Below, one piece after another: positions 21,655 to 31,908 of a stretch of 64,000 nucleotides of DNA. Each line of letters begins with the position of its first letter. The stretch's first letter is position 1. The notes below the pieces were generated by a model. It saw nothing but the letters and a program-made list of their open reading frames with translations. It did not search any database and had not been told where the DNA came from. The DNA lies in NCBI RefSeq assembly GCF_037126465.1, contig NW_026999403.1, forward strand, positions 434,001-498,000. Direction: 5' to 3'. This DNA comes from Ornithodoros turicata (taxonomy: Eukaryota > Arthropoda > Arachnida > Ixodida > Argasidae). The position numbers were made by a program, and so were the translations under genes.

Positions 21655-21748
21655 CAGTCTTATAAGCGTAGTTGTCGTTTGATAGATCTTCACTTTCAAT
21701 TGAGTTAAGTTAAGCAAATAGTAAGTCTTTTTTTTAATAACGTATAGT

Positions 21749-22208
21749 CAGGGAGTGATCTTTTCGGGTTAAATGCCTTTCTCAGAGTCGCGGGGTAAAA
21801 ATCGGGCGCTATTTTTAAATCTGTAATTCGGGGAGAAATCGGGCGATAATTGTGCCTTCGGGTGTTATCGGGTGCTTTTGTTTCTCCTCTCGTCTATTAA
21901 AACCTTTCTAATCTCTGTTTTTTTTTTGTTCTTGTTGTTTTTTTGCGGGATCGTGACCTTCCAGCAGTAATCCCCGAAGGCATAGACAGTGATGACACAC
22001 ATGGGTTGTATTGCTGGGAACATAAGTGATCCATTCTTGCGTGTGCTACACGTGGCGACCTTTGTTCGTCTTCAGTGGAAACGTCACTCGAGGATTTCAT
22101 AGTGAATGGAATTCGGGGAGAAATCGGGTTTAACCCGAATTGGTCGGAGGTCAGTTCGGGGAGAATAACCGGGCGGAATCGGGTTTAACCCGAAAAAGTC
22201 GCTCCCTA
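21749..22208. mobile_element. hAT-type MITE, CAGGGAGTGA termini
   Basis: Perfect 8-bp duplication CGTATAGT at 21741-21748 and 22209-22216. Ends are CAGGGAGTGATCTTTTCGGG and, inverted, TAGGGAGCGACTTTTTCGGG. GGGTTTAACCCG and CGGGGAGAAATCGGG motifs lie inside both ends. It is the same family as 30506-30973. Confidence 0.93.
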
Positions 22209-22292
22209 CGTATAGTCCCTCACTAGCTTCTGTTATATATACTATGCAGGGCGATGCCATAATACGGCCTCAGCATATCTCTGATACGGCCA

Positions 22293-22541
22293 CACTCTTA
22301 GAAATGAACTTCACCGTATACCACGCTCGTAGCCAACCATCACCTCGAATGATATCGTTATCTGCCCTGATTTGTTGAAAACGGGAGGCGTACGCCTTTT
22401 TTGTGACAATTATGAACAGCATAAGTGTCACAAAAAAGGCGTACGCCTCCCGTTTTCAACAAATCAGGGCAGAGAACGATATCATTCGAGATGATGGTTG
22501 GCTAGGAGCATGCTATGCGGTGAAGTTCATTTTTAAGAGTG
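22293..22541. mobile_element. Fold-back MITE F1, complete
   Basis: A 249-bp hairpin with CA flanks (22291-22292 and 22542-22543). Arms match almost perfectly and contain the decamer GGCGTACGCC. Confidence 0.92.
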
Positions 22542-23298
22542 CATGGGACAAGAGCCTCCTGTGCGAGTTTTGATGAATCAAATTTCACTTATAAGTTATA
22601 ACCTATACGAAATCGCTCTGAGCAGCATTTTTGTTGCATGCAATTAACCCTTTTTGATTTTTTTCTTGCGCTTCTCACTGTAATTAAACTGTTCACACTG
22701 GTGGACGTGGTATAGTAAAGGAGGGGGCGTTGATATCTCATATAGCACAAGACTCGGGATTAATCCGTCCACTATTTCGCCAAAACTTACTCGCGAGATT
22801 TCCAAAGCTTGCAGCGTTATTTGACCGCCGCTCTATTATAACGGGCATCGATATGGAGCCTCAAGAGAAGACGTCCCGTGTCGGAATCTCCTCTATGACT
22901 CGATCGATAGCGAGAGCAATGCGAGAGCCTCGGATGAGTGCATCTGATGAATCAGCGGCGCCAAACCTCCCCTCATCTGTGAGCACAAAAAAGCCCCGTC
23001 CTACAGAAGCCACGGAAATAACAACCCGCCATTCATGAAGCGGATGAAGAAATGAGCAGTTAGTTCGGGCACCGAGAAAGTGTTCACAAGACGCTGTTTG
23101 GAGCCGCATTTGTGTGAATAAGAGCTCAGGAGACATTTTCTGGACATTTTCTGGACATTTTCTCTATGAACACAGCGGCATCAATCTCTTCAAACGTGTC
23201 TCCCTGCGGCAATTTTGACGCACCGTATATAAAGTTTGAATTGGAAATGTAGCCTTTACCGAAAGGAAAGTTAGGTAGCAAGCGAGCTGGTGGTGAGG
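22542..23298. other. Unassigned sequence
   Basis: Open frames of about 100 codons overlap on both strands at 22730-23136 in moderately GC-rich sequence. I recognise no domain in either. They could be parts of an old retroelement. Confidence 0.35.
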
Positions 23299-23394
23299 AT
23301 CCATGACGTGAAAACCCGAGACGAGGTACGGACGATAACAGACAAACACCGTGTTTGTTTGTTATCGTCCCTACCTCGTCTCGGGGTCATGGAT
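23299..23394. repeat. Hairpin with about 45-base arms
   Basis: The arms CCCGAGACGAGGTACGGACG... and its complement fold around CGTG. The left arm has an insertion near GTGAAAA. Outer bases ATCCATGAC/GTCATGGAT also pair. Confidence 0.8.
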
Positions 23395-23699
23395 AGCCTT
23401 TACCGTCTGCGATAATCCAGAAGTCATTCGGTTCTTTCACAAGCATTGGATTGGAAGCATTCTTTCACAAATTGGATTGGACAAGGATTGGATTGGATTG
23501 GATAGGCTAAAGGATGTGTGTTGTATCGAAAGTAACTTAAGATTGGGTGGCCTATATAGACCGAACGTGGAATGAACAAGCACGCCACTGTAGGCCCGTC
23601 CAGCAACAACACTTAAGTGGCACTTAAGTAACACTTAAGGTGGCGCTATAGACTGCCAGTCGAAGGCCAGACGAAGGCGCTTCCTCTACACGATGTAAT
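23395..23699. other. Flank of the satellite array
   Basis: Contains (GGATT)n-like repeats near 23450-23505 and no gene. The sequence CACTTAAGTGGCACTTAAGT near 23610 is a short direct repeat. Confidence 0.4.
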
Positions 23700-24382
23700 A
23701 GCGACCCTCAACACACCAAGCCTCGCCAAGATACAGCACCATACAAACTCGTCCTCGCACTCGCTAAGGAAGCACATGATAAAGGAAGCAAGCCTCACAA
23801 TCCTCAATACACCAATCCTCGCTTAGATGCAGAGGGATACATATTCGTCCTTGTACTCGCAAGGACGCGTAGGATAGAGGAAACAAGACTCACGACCTTC
23901 AACACACCAAGCCTCACTTAGATGCAGAGCGATAGACACCCGTCCTTGTACGCGCTAAGTAAGTATAGGATAAAGGAAGCATGCCTCACGACCCTCAACA
24001 TACCACTCCTCGCTTAGGCACTAAGGGATGGACACTCGTCCTTGTACTCTCTAAGCAAGCATAGGATAAAAGAAGCAAGCCTCACTACCTTCAACACACC
24101 AAGCCTCGCTTGGATGCAGACAGATAGGCGCTCGTCCCTGTACCCGCTAAGGAAGCATAGGATAAAGGAAACAAGCCTCACTACCCTCAACACACCGAGC
24201 CTCGCTTAGATACCGAAATACAGACACTCGTCCTATTACTCCCTAAGGAAGCATAGGATAAAGGAAGCAAGCCTCACGACCCTCAATACACCAAGCCTCG
24301 TTAGATGCAGGGAGATAGACGCTTGTCCTTGTACTCGCTAAGGAAGCATAGGATAAAGGAAGCAAGCCTCACTACCCTCAAC
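23700..24382. repeat. 96-bp satellite array, first block
   Basis: About seven tandem units. The phrase CTCACGACCCTCAA recurs at 23794, 23889, 23985, 24081, 24177, 24273 and 24368, giving a period of 95-96 bp. Other unit landmarks are CACACCAAGCCTCGCTTAGA, ACTCGTCCTTGTACTCGC and GGAAGCATAGGATAAAGGAA. Units differ by a few percent. No open frame runs through. Confidence 0.93.
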
Positions 24383-25473
24383 CAGCGTTGTACGTAGCGC
24401 CGTTACTAGTAGCGGCGCTATCGTATCCGTTACCTTTTTCGGTAGCGGAGTAGAGATCGCGCTACTTTTTTAAACTGGTAACGAAAGAAGTATTTCCGCT
24501 ACCAATTTGCGGTAGCGCAATCTTTGAGCGCTACCGCTACTTTCCGAGCTGGGGTTCGCGACAACACGACTTCGACCTATCATCAAACCTCCACTCTGCC
24601 TGCCTTCGATCAACCTGCCCGATATTACAACTCATTCTGGGAAGAGCGGGCAAATAGCCGAAAGGAGGGCACAGAGGCCGTTATCTTACAAAGAGGGTGT
24701 GTCCTCCACGTGTTCCCTATTTGGGATGAACCTTCTTGAAGATTTGGTGCATTGTCGGAGTCATCTGCAAACTGACGTCACTCCATTCTGGAGCCGTCCT
24801 CGCTAGCTATGAGTCATGACATTCCACATGACATTGCACCACGTACGCTTAGGTGCTTGACAGTTGCCATTTCTTGTCCGCTGCAATGGAGCTGCTACAG
24901 TACAAAACAGTAGCGTGGTGTTCAGATGTCTACTATGCGCCTCGGTGGGAAAGCTTTATCTGTGCGTCAAGGAAGTCAACGTCCAATTTGAAAAAGCACA
25001 CCATGGTATGTTTACCAACTTCTCGTTCCGGGCAATCCGAGTTCTTTTTGTGACAAAGCTGTTGAGCCTTTTATCGGTAGACTTGCTTTGTGCTTTATTT
25101 GCTTTAGAGGAAGAGAAAAAGATATGCAGGATACCGAGTAGGCTTTAGTAAATCTGTAAAAAAAACGATTTTCAAAATTTTAGCCTTCAGGCAACCTACG
25201 TGTAACCTCCATTGGACGTCGATTTATTATTTTGAGATATTGTTTTATTTTATTATGTATTATTTTAAGACGTTTGAAGTACGTCATCAACGATACTGTT
25301 TCTTTCTTTCCTAAAAAGTAGCGGATGAAGTATCGCGTTACTTTTTACGGGTGACGGTAGCGGTACTCCGCTACTTTTAGGTACGTGTAACGATATCGGG
25401 ATTTCGTTACTTTTTGCTCAGGTAGCGCGTATCGGTATTGCGCTACCTTTTTCGGGTAGCGGGTACAACACTG
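24383..25473. mobile_element. hAT-type element inserted in the satellite
   Basis: The element interrupts the array. CCCTCAAC (24375-24382) precedes it and CCCTTAAC (25474-25481) follows, an 8-bp duplication with one mismatch. Ends are CAGCGTTGTAC and, inverted, CAGTGTTGTACCC. GTAGCG and GTTACTTTTT motifs repeat inside both ends. The 1.1-kb interior has no recognisable transposase. Confidence 0.85.
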
Positions 25474-26605
25474 CCCTTAACACACCAAGCCTCCCTTAGA
25501 TACCGAGATTTAGACACTCGTCCTTGTACTCGCCAAGGAAACAGGATAAATGAAGTCTCACGATCCTCAACACACCAAGCCTCGCCTAGATACTGAGTGA
25601 TGGACAGTCCAGTGATGGATAGTCCTTGTACACCGTTGAGGAAACATAGGATAAAGGAATCAATCCTCACGACCCTCAATACACCAATCTTGGCTTAAAT
25701 GATGAGTGATAGACACTGGTCCTTGTACTCGCTAAGCAACCATAGGATAAAGGAAGCAAGCCTCACGACCCTCAACACACCAATCCTCGTTTAGATGCAG
25801 GGAGATAGACACCCGTCCTTGTACTCGGTAAGGCAGCATAGGATAGACGAAGCAAGCCTCACAGCACTCAACACATGAATCCTGACTCAGATGCAGAGGG
25901 ATGAACAGTCGTCCTTGGACTCCCTAAGGAAGCATTGGCTTAAGGAAGCAAGCAAGCCTCACCACCCTCAACACACCAAACCTCGTTTAGATGCAGAGGG
26001 ATAGACACTCGCATTCTACTCGCTAGTGAAGTATAGGATAAAGGAAACATGCCTCACGACCCTCAACATATCAAGCCTCGCCTAGATACAGAAGGATGGA
26101 CACTCGTCCTAGTACTCCCTAAGGAAGCATAGGATAAAGGAAGCAAGGAAGCCTCGTTAGATGCATGGAGATAGACACGCGTCCTTGTACTCGGTAAGGC
26201 AGCAGAGGATAGAGGAAGCAAGCCTCACAGCCCTCAACACATGAATCCTTGCTTAGATGCAGAGGGATGGACAGTCGTCCTTGGACTCCCTAAGGAAGCA
26301 TAGGATAAAGGAAGCAAGCCTCACGACCCTCAATACACCAAACCTCACCCAGATAAAGAGGGATAGACACTCGTCCTTGCACTCAATAAGGAAGCATTGG
26401 CTTAAGGAAGCAAGCAAGCCTCACGACCCTCAACACACCACACCTCGTTTAGATGCAGAGGGATAGACACTCGCCTTCTACTCGCTAGTGAAGTATAGGA
26501 TAAAAGAAACATGCCTCACGACCCTCAACATATCAAGCCTCGCCTATAGATACAGGAGGATGGACACTCGTCCTTGCACTCACTAATGAAGCATTGGATT
26601 GAGGT
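25474..26605. repeat. 96-bp satellite array, second block
   Basis: About eleven or twelve further units in the same phase and orientation as the first block. They are somewhat more diverged and include local deletions and duplications (for example AAGCAAGCAAGCC). Confidence 0.92.
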
Positions 26606-26691
26606 ACAGCCCCCGCGAAACTCGCCACTCAGCGTACCTCGCCGAGTTTTGCACCGACATTCGGCAGATTAAAGGCACCGCCAATAGATGT

Positions 26692-26931
26692 GTGGACCTC
26701 GATCGAGGGCGTAAAAGGAAGAGGTCCGGAGCCGCCAGCTGATCAGAACAAAGTGAATGATTTTATTTCGCGCGCCCCGCGCACCTAAAGTATAGCCGTC
26801 ACGGTACGAGAGCGTCGTCGTCGGTGGAGCCACAGGAGCTCCCCCCTCGGAGAGCGGCGGAGGTCACAGAACGGTCCGAGTGTGTGGGCGAGGTGAGAGT
26901 GACGGCCCACGTCACGGACTTGCTGGGAGGC
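26692..26931 (-). mobile_element. Gypsy LTR-like end
   Basis: Read on the minus strand this piece ends with GAGGTCCACACATC. It matches the sequence before the primer-binding-like sites at 27336-27366 and 29062-29136 (shared CTGATCAGAACAAAG and CTCGATCGAGG). It is probably the downstream LTR of the remnant. Its outer start was not defined. Confidence 0.5.
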
Positions 26932-27335
26932 TTAGAGGATATGTCTGGCGTCGATGAGCGGACGGGGGTGATGATGCGTGAAGGTGGCGAAGAATCTACC
27001 TACTTCTCTTAAGGAGGCGCTTACGTTCCGAAGCCATTGTGCGTTCAATAATGGTCGCTTTGAGCTGGTTGTATAGGGCGCAGAACGAGGCGGAGCACAG
27101 ACGGTGTCGGCGAGGTCAGCGGCAAGCTCGGGTGGTAAAATGGACACGTCATGATTGTAGCGTGTGATCTGCGACGTAATTCCGGCGAGGTGGAATTGGC
27201 GTACTCCTTGAGAGAACCACACGCTCGGGTCGGCGTGCCAGAACGGCGGAAGCTTCACGGATACATGGCCAACGTGAAGACGAGACTCGGCGTTGCTTCC
27301 CTCCGGGGCGCTGGCGCCATTAATTGTTCGGATCA
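26932..27335 (-). pseudogene. Gypsy gag fragment, second copy
   Basis: The minus frame carries VSVKLPPFWHADPSVWF, GITSQITRYNHDVSILPPEL and ADTVCAPP. This is the conserved N-terminal Gag region of Ty3/gypsy-like elements common in arthropods (pattern V-K-L-P-P-F-W...W-F). It matches the gag start at 28817-29041 and lies downstream of a broken reverse transcriptase, so a second element copy is joined here. Confidence 0.75.
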
Positions 27336-27366
27336 CCAGATGTGTGGTCCTCGATCGAGATTGTAA
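27336..27366 (-). promoter_or_regulatory. LTR end and primer-binding-like site, internal copy
   Basis: On the minus strand CTCGATCGAGGACCACACATC is followed by TGGTGATCCGAAC, the layout of an LTR end plus a tRNA primer-binding site (TGG start). It interrupts the reverse transcriptase frame. Confidence 0.5.
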
Positions 27367-27530
27367 TCGCCACAGGGGCGCCAATCTCCAGTCCGTTTAG
27401 GCACCATATGCAATGGCGTAGCCGAGTCGCTTTGAGACAGACGGGCAATACCAATGTCGATCATGTGTTGGAATTCCGCCTTCGCGCTGGTAAGCTTCTC
27501 TGGAGCCAGTCGGCGCGGACGAAAATGCAC
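27367..27530 (-). pseudogene. Gypsy reverse transcriptase start, truncated
   Basis: The minus frame reads RPRRLAPEKLTSAKAEF, later ATPLHMVPKRTGDWRPCGDY, which is the first part of a Ty3/gypsy reverse transcriptase. After GDY the frame runs straight into LTR sequence. The palm motifs, RNase H and integrase are missing, so the copy cannot move on its own. Confidence 0.75.
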
Positions 27531-27654
27531 AGGCGCTCACGAGGTCTCAATGTGGTGCACAACATCATGCCGCACAGGTTTCGTCCAGTCAGGAGGCTTT
27601 GACAGCGAAGGGAAAACGGCCGCAAAGGGCGAGTGGAGGGAGGCAATCGCAACG

Positions 27655-28144
27655 CTAGGTGTTGGGCAACGAAGAGCGGAACCAGAACTTAAGACACACA
27701 AGCCGGTAGTAGGGTCTAAGTGTCCGGCAATGAACGTCCACGACGATCCCGAAGCGGCGGAGAAAATCGGCTCCTATGATACAGTGAGGGGTAGCAGCGA
27801 TTCGGAAGGTCCAGAACAAGGAGCGGCGGAGTCCCAGTGACAGAGTAAGGGAGCGTTCACCGTGGACGGCAATACCGCTGTTTGTTCGGAGCCGCAAGAT
27901 AGCAGCGGGGAAGTCCCAGTTGTTCACCCTTGGACGTTGGGATTAAATTGACTTCGGCGCCCGTGTCTATCAGGAAACGGCGCCGGCACACAGGGTCATG
28001 AATGAAGAGAAGACAGCACGTAGAAATGGTTGCCGAAGGAGGTCTGCACGCCGCCGGCAGTGACCGCCCGAGCGTTTTCGCGGCCACGCGCATGGAGGTT
28101 TGCAGTTTCGCGCGCTGGCGCCGAACGACCAGTGAAACTGACAA
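27655..28144 (-). pseudogene. Gypsy aspartic protease region
   Basis: The minus strand encodes FLIDTGAEVNLIPTS, with the D-T-G catalytic triad of retropepsins. Downstream in a shifted frame is CIIGADFLRRFGIVVDV, the typical flap-and-end segment (I-I-G-x-D-F-L). The two parts lie in different frames near 27860-27930, so a frameshift has broken it. Its role in an intact element is to cut the Gag-Pol polyprotein. Confidence 0.8.
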
Positions 28145-28399
28145 GATGGCGTATATGCAGGCAAGCTGGTGGAAGAACTATTATTATGTAAAGGCCCGAG
28201 TTCGTGTCGTCCCTCTGTGTGCCCAGACGCAGGCTTTTACATAATGGGGCACCAGTGAAAGCAGCAGAAATCCGTGGGATTTTCGTGTTCACGGGCTGAG
28301 GAGGTGCGACGAGGGCGTCTGGGGACTAAGAGCGGCGCCGACGGTGCTGCTGCGCGGAGTTCGCTCTTCAGAGATGGTTCCGTCTGCTGGGTAGAACGG

Positions 28400-29041
28400 C
28401 AGCCAAAAGAGCGGTCATGCGGTGAACATCCGATCGCAACTAGCCAAGCGCGTGCGGAGAGGTTGAAGGGCTAGGAGAAGGGGTAGGAACGCTGAGTGGA
28501 TCAGGTTGTCACACTGTGGCAATGGTCGGCACAGCGACTTCCATAATTTTGTCCGCATGAGCAGCAAGTTCGATAATCGACAGGTTGGTAGCGGTGGATA
28601 GCAGCATCTGAACCGTTGCAAGAAGGCGCTGAAGGGGGAGTTCCTTGAGAAGCGGTTCGTCGATGGACGCAGCTCGGGCTCTCAAAAGGTTCTGCATACG
28701 CCGAAGAAACTGCGACGGCCTCCCGTCGCCGTGGTCTGCAGCGGAAAGAAGCTGTTGGAGGCGCTTACGTTCCGAAGCCATATTGTGCGTTCAATAATGG
28801 TCGCTTTGAGCTGGTCTTATGGCGCACAACGAGGCGGAGCACAGACGGTGTCGGCGAGCTCAGCAGCAAGCTCGGGTAGTAAAATGGACACGACATGATA
28901 GTAGCGTGTGAGCTGCGACGTAATTCCACATGATAACCACACATTCGGATTGGTGTGCCAGAACGGCGGAAGCTTCACGGATACATGGCCAAACATGAAG
29001 ACGAGACTCGGCATTGCTTCCCTCCGAGGCGCTGGCGTCAA
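28400..29041 (-). pseudogene. Gypsy gag, first copy
   Basis: Two consecutive minus-strand frames. One begins around VSVKLPPFWHTNPNVW with a deletion before GITSQLTRYYHVVSILLPEL (29041-28817). The other carries RKRLQQLLSAADHGDGRPSQ, then LLRARAASIDEPLLKELPLQ and TNLSIIELAAHADKIMEV (28781-28509). This order is that of arthropod gypsy Gag proteins. The break between the frames makes it non-functional. Confidence 0.75.
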
Positions 29042-29137
29042 CCATTGTTCGGGTCACCAGATGTGTGGTCCTCGATCGAGGGCGTGAAAGGAAAAGGTCC
29101 AGAGCCGCCAACTGATCAGAACAAAGTGACAGCACAG
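29042..29137 (-). mobile_element. Gypsy upstream LTR end and primer-binding-like site
   Basis: On the minus strand the LTR end (CGAGGACCACACATC) is followed by TGGTGACCCGAACAATGG, a plausible tRNA primer-binding site. Only about 75 bp of LTR remains before the satellite resumes. Confidence 0.55.
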
Positions 29138-29183
29138 TATAAAAGAAGCAAGCCTCACGACCGTCAACACAGCAAGCCTCCTC
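29138..29183. repeat. 96-bp satellite resumes (partial unit)
   Basis: TATAAAAGAAGCAAGCCTCA continuing into ACCGTCAACACAGCAAGCC is the satellite unit in its original orientation. The gypsy remnant therefore sits inside the array. Confidence 0.8.
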
Positions 29184-30505
29184 CTATATACCATACTAAC
29201 TCAACTATGTTTCCATCGTGACGGTCCACCTCCTGTGGAAAGCACCTTACTTACTGTTACTAACACGTTTACCTTGTGGCCCAAGTACTCATAAAAGCGA
29301 CATTGGTACGCCGCCCAGTCCAGTTGCGGTGACTGTGGGCACATTTTTAATTGCCCTATCCCATTCTATATATACGACCTGAGATGATGAATTCCTCAGA
29401 CCTTACGAGAAGGTGCTCTGAAGAAGGTGCTCTTTAGTTTCGCCTGTCTTCATCTTTCTGAAAAGCCTTTGCAATCTTTTCCTGCAGGTGAGTCACTGCC
29501 CGTTCCTCAATAAGCCTAGTTCCATCGTCCTCGACAAGGTATTGTTGTCTGCTCTTAGTCTGTTCCGCGCCACTGATCTGTCCTTTTTTTTGTTTCGAAT
29601 TCTTTTTAACCAGACCGATCCCATTTTAGTAATTTTTTTTTCCTGTACTAGCCTGGTCGTCTTTTATTGCGTTCGATAGGTGTTGCGCCCACTTTTCTTC
29701 AATCTCGTCTGACGGAGTTAATCCCTTTAACTTTCCTATGCTCTCTTGCTGCTGGTTTTCGTTTGGTGTACGGCTTCTCGTACCTCGTCATCCCACCACT
29801 TCTTTTTGGACCCTCTCTGCCCCCCCCCCCCCTTATGTTAGTATATCGGGGTATACACAGCCTCGCACCGTGTCGATTCGTATATATAGCGGACGAATTC
29901 TCAGTGAGTGAATGCTGATGTCGCGTCATACTGATCTGATTAAGTCATATCGGGAGATTAGGCCGGGCCTCCATGGTTACGCCACACTGCTAATGGTTGC
30001 TTTTTGAGGGCGTTCTATTTTTTTTTTCTTTTTTTGCGCAGCGACGAATCAGCGGTGAGCGAAAGTATTTTGCACGGTGATTCCTGATAGGCTGCTCGAC
30101 GAATGAAGCGTGGTTCCATGTAATGGTGATTTCATTGCTTCTTTAATGTGTCCATCGCTCAGGCTTGCCTATCATGGAAGGTGAACAACATGTGCAGGAT
30201 AATTCCACATATCCGTATACTGTACACAACTCTTGCCTCATATTGCCTTATACGCTCAATAAAGGAAATACATCCTTGAACACATAGCGCATATATACCG
30301 TTGCCGCGTTGCTTTGTCCAACGAGGGCGGTAATCGGTTGACACGAATACATAATTTCCTGTACGGTTTTGCAACTTCACGCATAATGTCGCCGCTACGA
30401 GGCCTGAACAATACTTTGAAGTGACCTTTGTTTGGAGTGGATTTGCGACAAACTTTCAATTGAAATCTTTTTTAGCTTTATTTCGTCGATTTCGCACATT
30501 ATATT
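29184..30505. other. Unassigned sequence
   Basis: No gene recognised. A C-run of about 13 lies at 29820-29832, and pyrimidine-rich stretches produce spurious frames. Confidence 0.45.
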
Positions 30506-30973
30506 TAGGGAGTGACTTTTTCGGGTTAAATGCCCTTCTCAGATTCGAGGGGCAAAAATCGGGCGCTATTTTTAAATCTGTAACTCGGGGAGAAATCGGG
30601 CAATAATTGCGCCTTCGCGTGTTATCGGGTGTTTTTGTTTCTCCTCTTGTCTATTAAGTCCTCTCCTAATCTATCTTTTTCCGTTTTTTTTTCTTTTTCT
30701 TTTTTTTTTACGGGATCGTGATCTTCCAGCGGTAATCCCCGAAGGCATAGACAGTGTTGACACGCATGGGTGTGTTGCTGGGAACGTAAGTGACCCATTC
30801 GTACATGTGTTACACATGGCGGCGTTTGTTCGTCTTCAGTGGAAACGTCACTTTAGGATTTCATAGTGACTGGAATTCGGGGAGAAATCGGGTTTAACCC
30901 GAATTGGTCGGAGGTCATTTCGTGGGGGAATAACCGGACGGAATCGGGTTTAACCCGAAAAAGTCACTCCCTA
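30506..30973. mobile_element. hAT-type MITE, TAGGGAGTGAC termini
   Basis: Perfect 8-bp duplication ATTATATT at 30498-30505 and 30974-30981. Ends TAGGGAGTGACTTTTTCGGG are perfectly inverted. It is a second copy of the family at 21749-22208, with the same internal order: ATCGGGCGCTATTTTTAAAT on the left and GGGTTTAACCCGAATTGGTC on the right. Confidence 0.95.
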
Positions 30974-30981
30974 ATTATATT

Positions 30982-31483
30982 TACTAAATTGCGCCGGATT
31001 ATCTACTAAATTATACACTCTTTTAAAAAAGATCGTGGTGGTGGTGGTAATCAATAGAGGGGAGGGGGAATATGTTTATTAAGAAAAAAGAAAGGAAATG
31101 TCAGCCAGACGGGGGTCGGCTTGCTATTCAAAAAAAAAAAAAAATGAAAAATGGGGGAAGAAAAGAAAAGGAACAGAAAAAGAAGAAAAGAAAAAGAGAA
31201 GCTTCCTCTGTTCGGTGTTCAAGGGCACTCGGGCCATACAATAGCTGATCGCCGGCCGCGTGTTTCTGACCCCTGGTGTAAATCATGATGGCGACGGATA
31301 TGCTTTAGTGACGTCGTCCAGTATATCACATGTAGCAATAGCGTTATAAATGAATGTTTGTTTTCCGTAGTTAGCGTTTACAATCTGCTGGCGTATATTG
31401 CTACGTGATAATAAAGTCTGTTGGATGTCGAGTAGTTCCCCACAACGGCCCTATCGTTCTGCGTAAAAGTGGAACGATTGACT
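30982..31483. other. Unassigned sequence
   Basis: Purine-rich low complexity at 31078-31200 (AAGAAAAGG-type). No gene recognised. Confidence 0.45.
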
Positions 31484-31506
31484 TATATATATATATATAT
31501 ATATAT
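31484..31506. repeat. (TA)n microsatellite at the PLE 3' boundary
   Basis: Alternating TA run directly next to the presumed 3' end of the minus-strand PLE. Confidence 0.85.
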
Positions 31507-31908
31507 AGAAGTTCAAAAAAAGACGCGGAAACAGATTTTAGGGAAGTTAAAAACACTAGTTTATTACATGGGGAGACGTTAAAAAGAAAAATGTGCAAGG
31601 GGTCGACGTTTCGACAGTGGCACTGTCTTCGTCAGGACAAAAGATGCGTAGCTGATTACACATTTCTTAAATAGGTTTGCTACATGACGTCATAATCGGT
31701 ACGGGCACGCCACAGGCGTTTGTCAGTGAGTCAGATTCGGGAATATTCCAGAAGGTCAAGTCCGGGTGGTGATGTCATTTGCCGTAGGTCACTGTCCGCT
31801 TTGGGGAAAATTCCGGGCAGAGTGAGGGCTGCTTCGAACTTTGCTGAAAAAAAGAAAGAAAGAAAGAAAAACAGAAGGGAAACGAAAAGGGAGGAATGTG
31901 TAGCTCAT
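31507..31908 (-). mobile_element. PLE 3' region
   Basis: Sequence between the GIY-YIG frame and the (TA)n tract, in the element's orientation. It contains the hammerhead-like motif at 31602-31638 and ends with CTTTTTTTGAACTTC next to (TA)n. Extent is inferred from the frame and the TA boundary. Confidence 0.65.
31602..31638 (-). ncRNA. Hammerhead-ribozyme-like motif in the PLE end
   Basis: On the minus strand: GTC, core CTGACGA, one unpaired A, stem-loop GACAG-TGCCA-CTGTC, GAAA, CGTC, GAC. This matches the type I hammerhead order (stem I, CUGANGA, stem II, GAAA, short stem III, UH, stem I). Stem III is only two base pairs, as in the minimal hammerheads reported for Penelope-like elements. 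The extra A before stem II also occurs in the loop at 34565-34591. Fold and activity are inferred. Confidence 0.6.

Noticed and set aside
23700..26605. Regular repeats that might suggest a CRISPR array
   Set aside because: The unit is 96 bp and repeated throughout without unique spacers, and the sequence is eukaryotic; it is a satellite.
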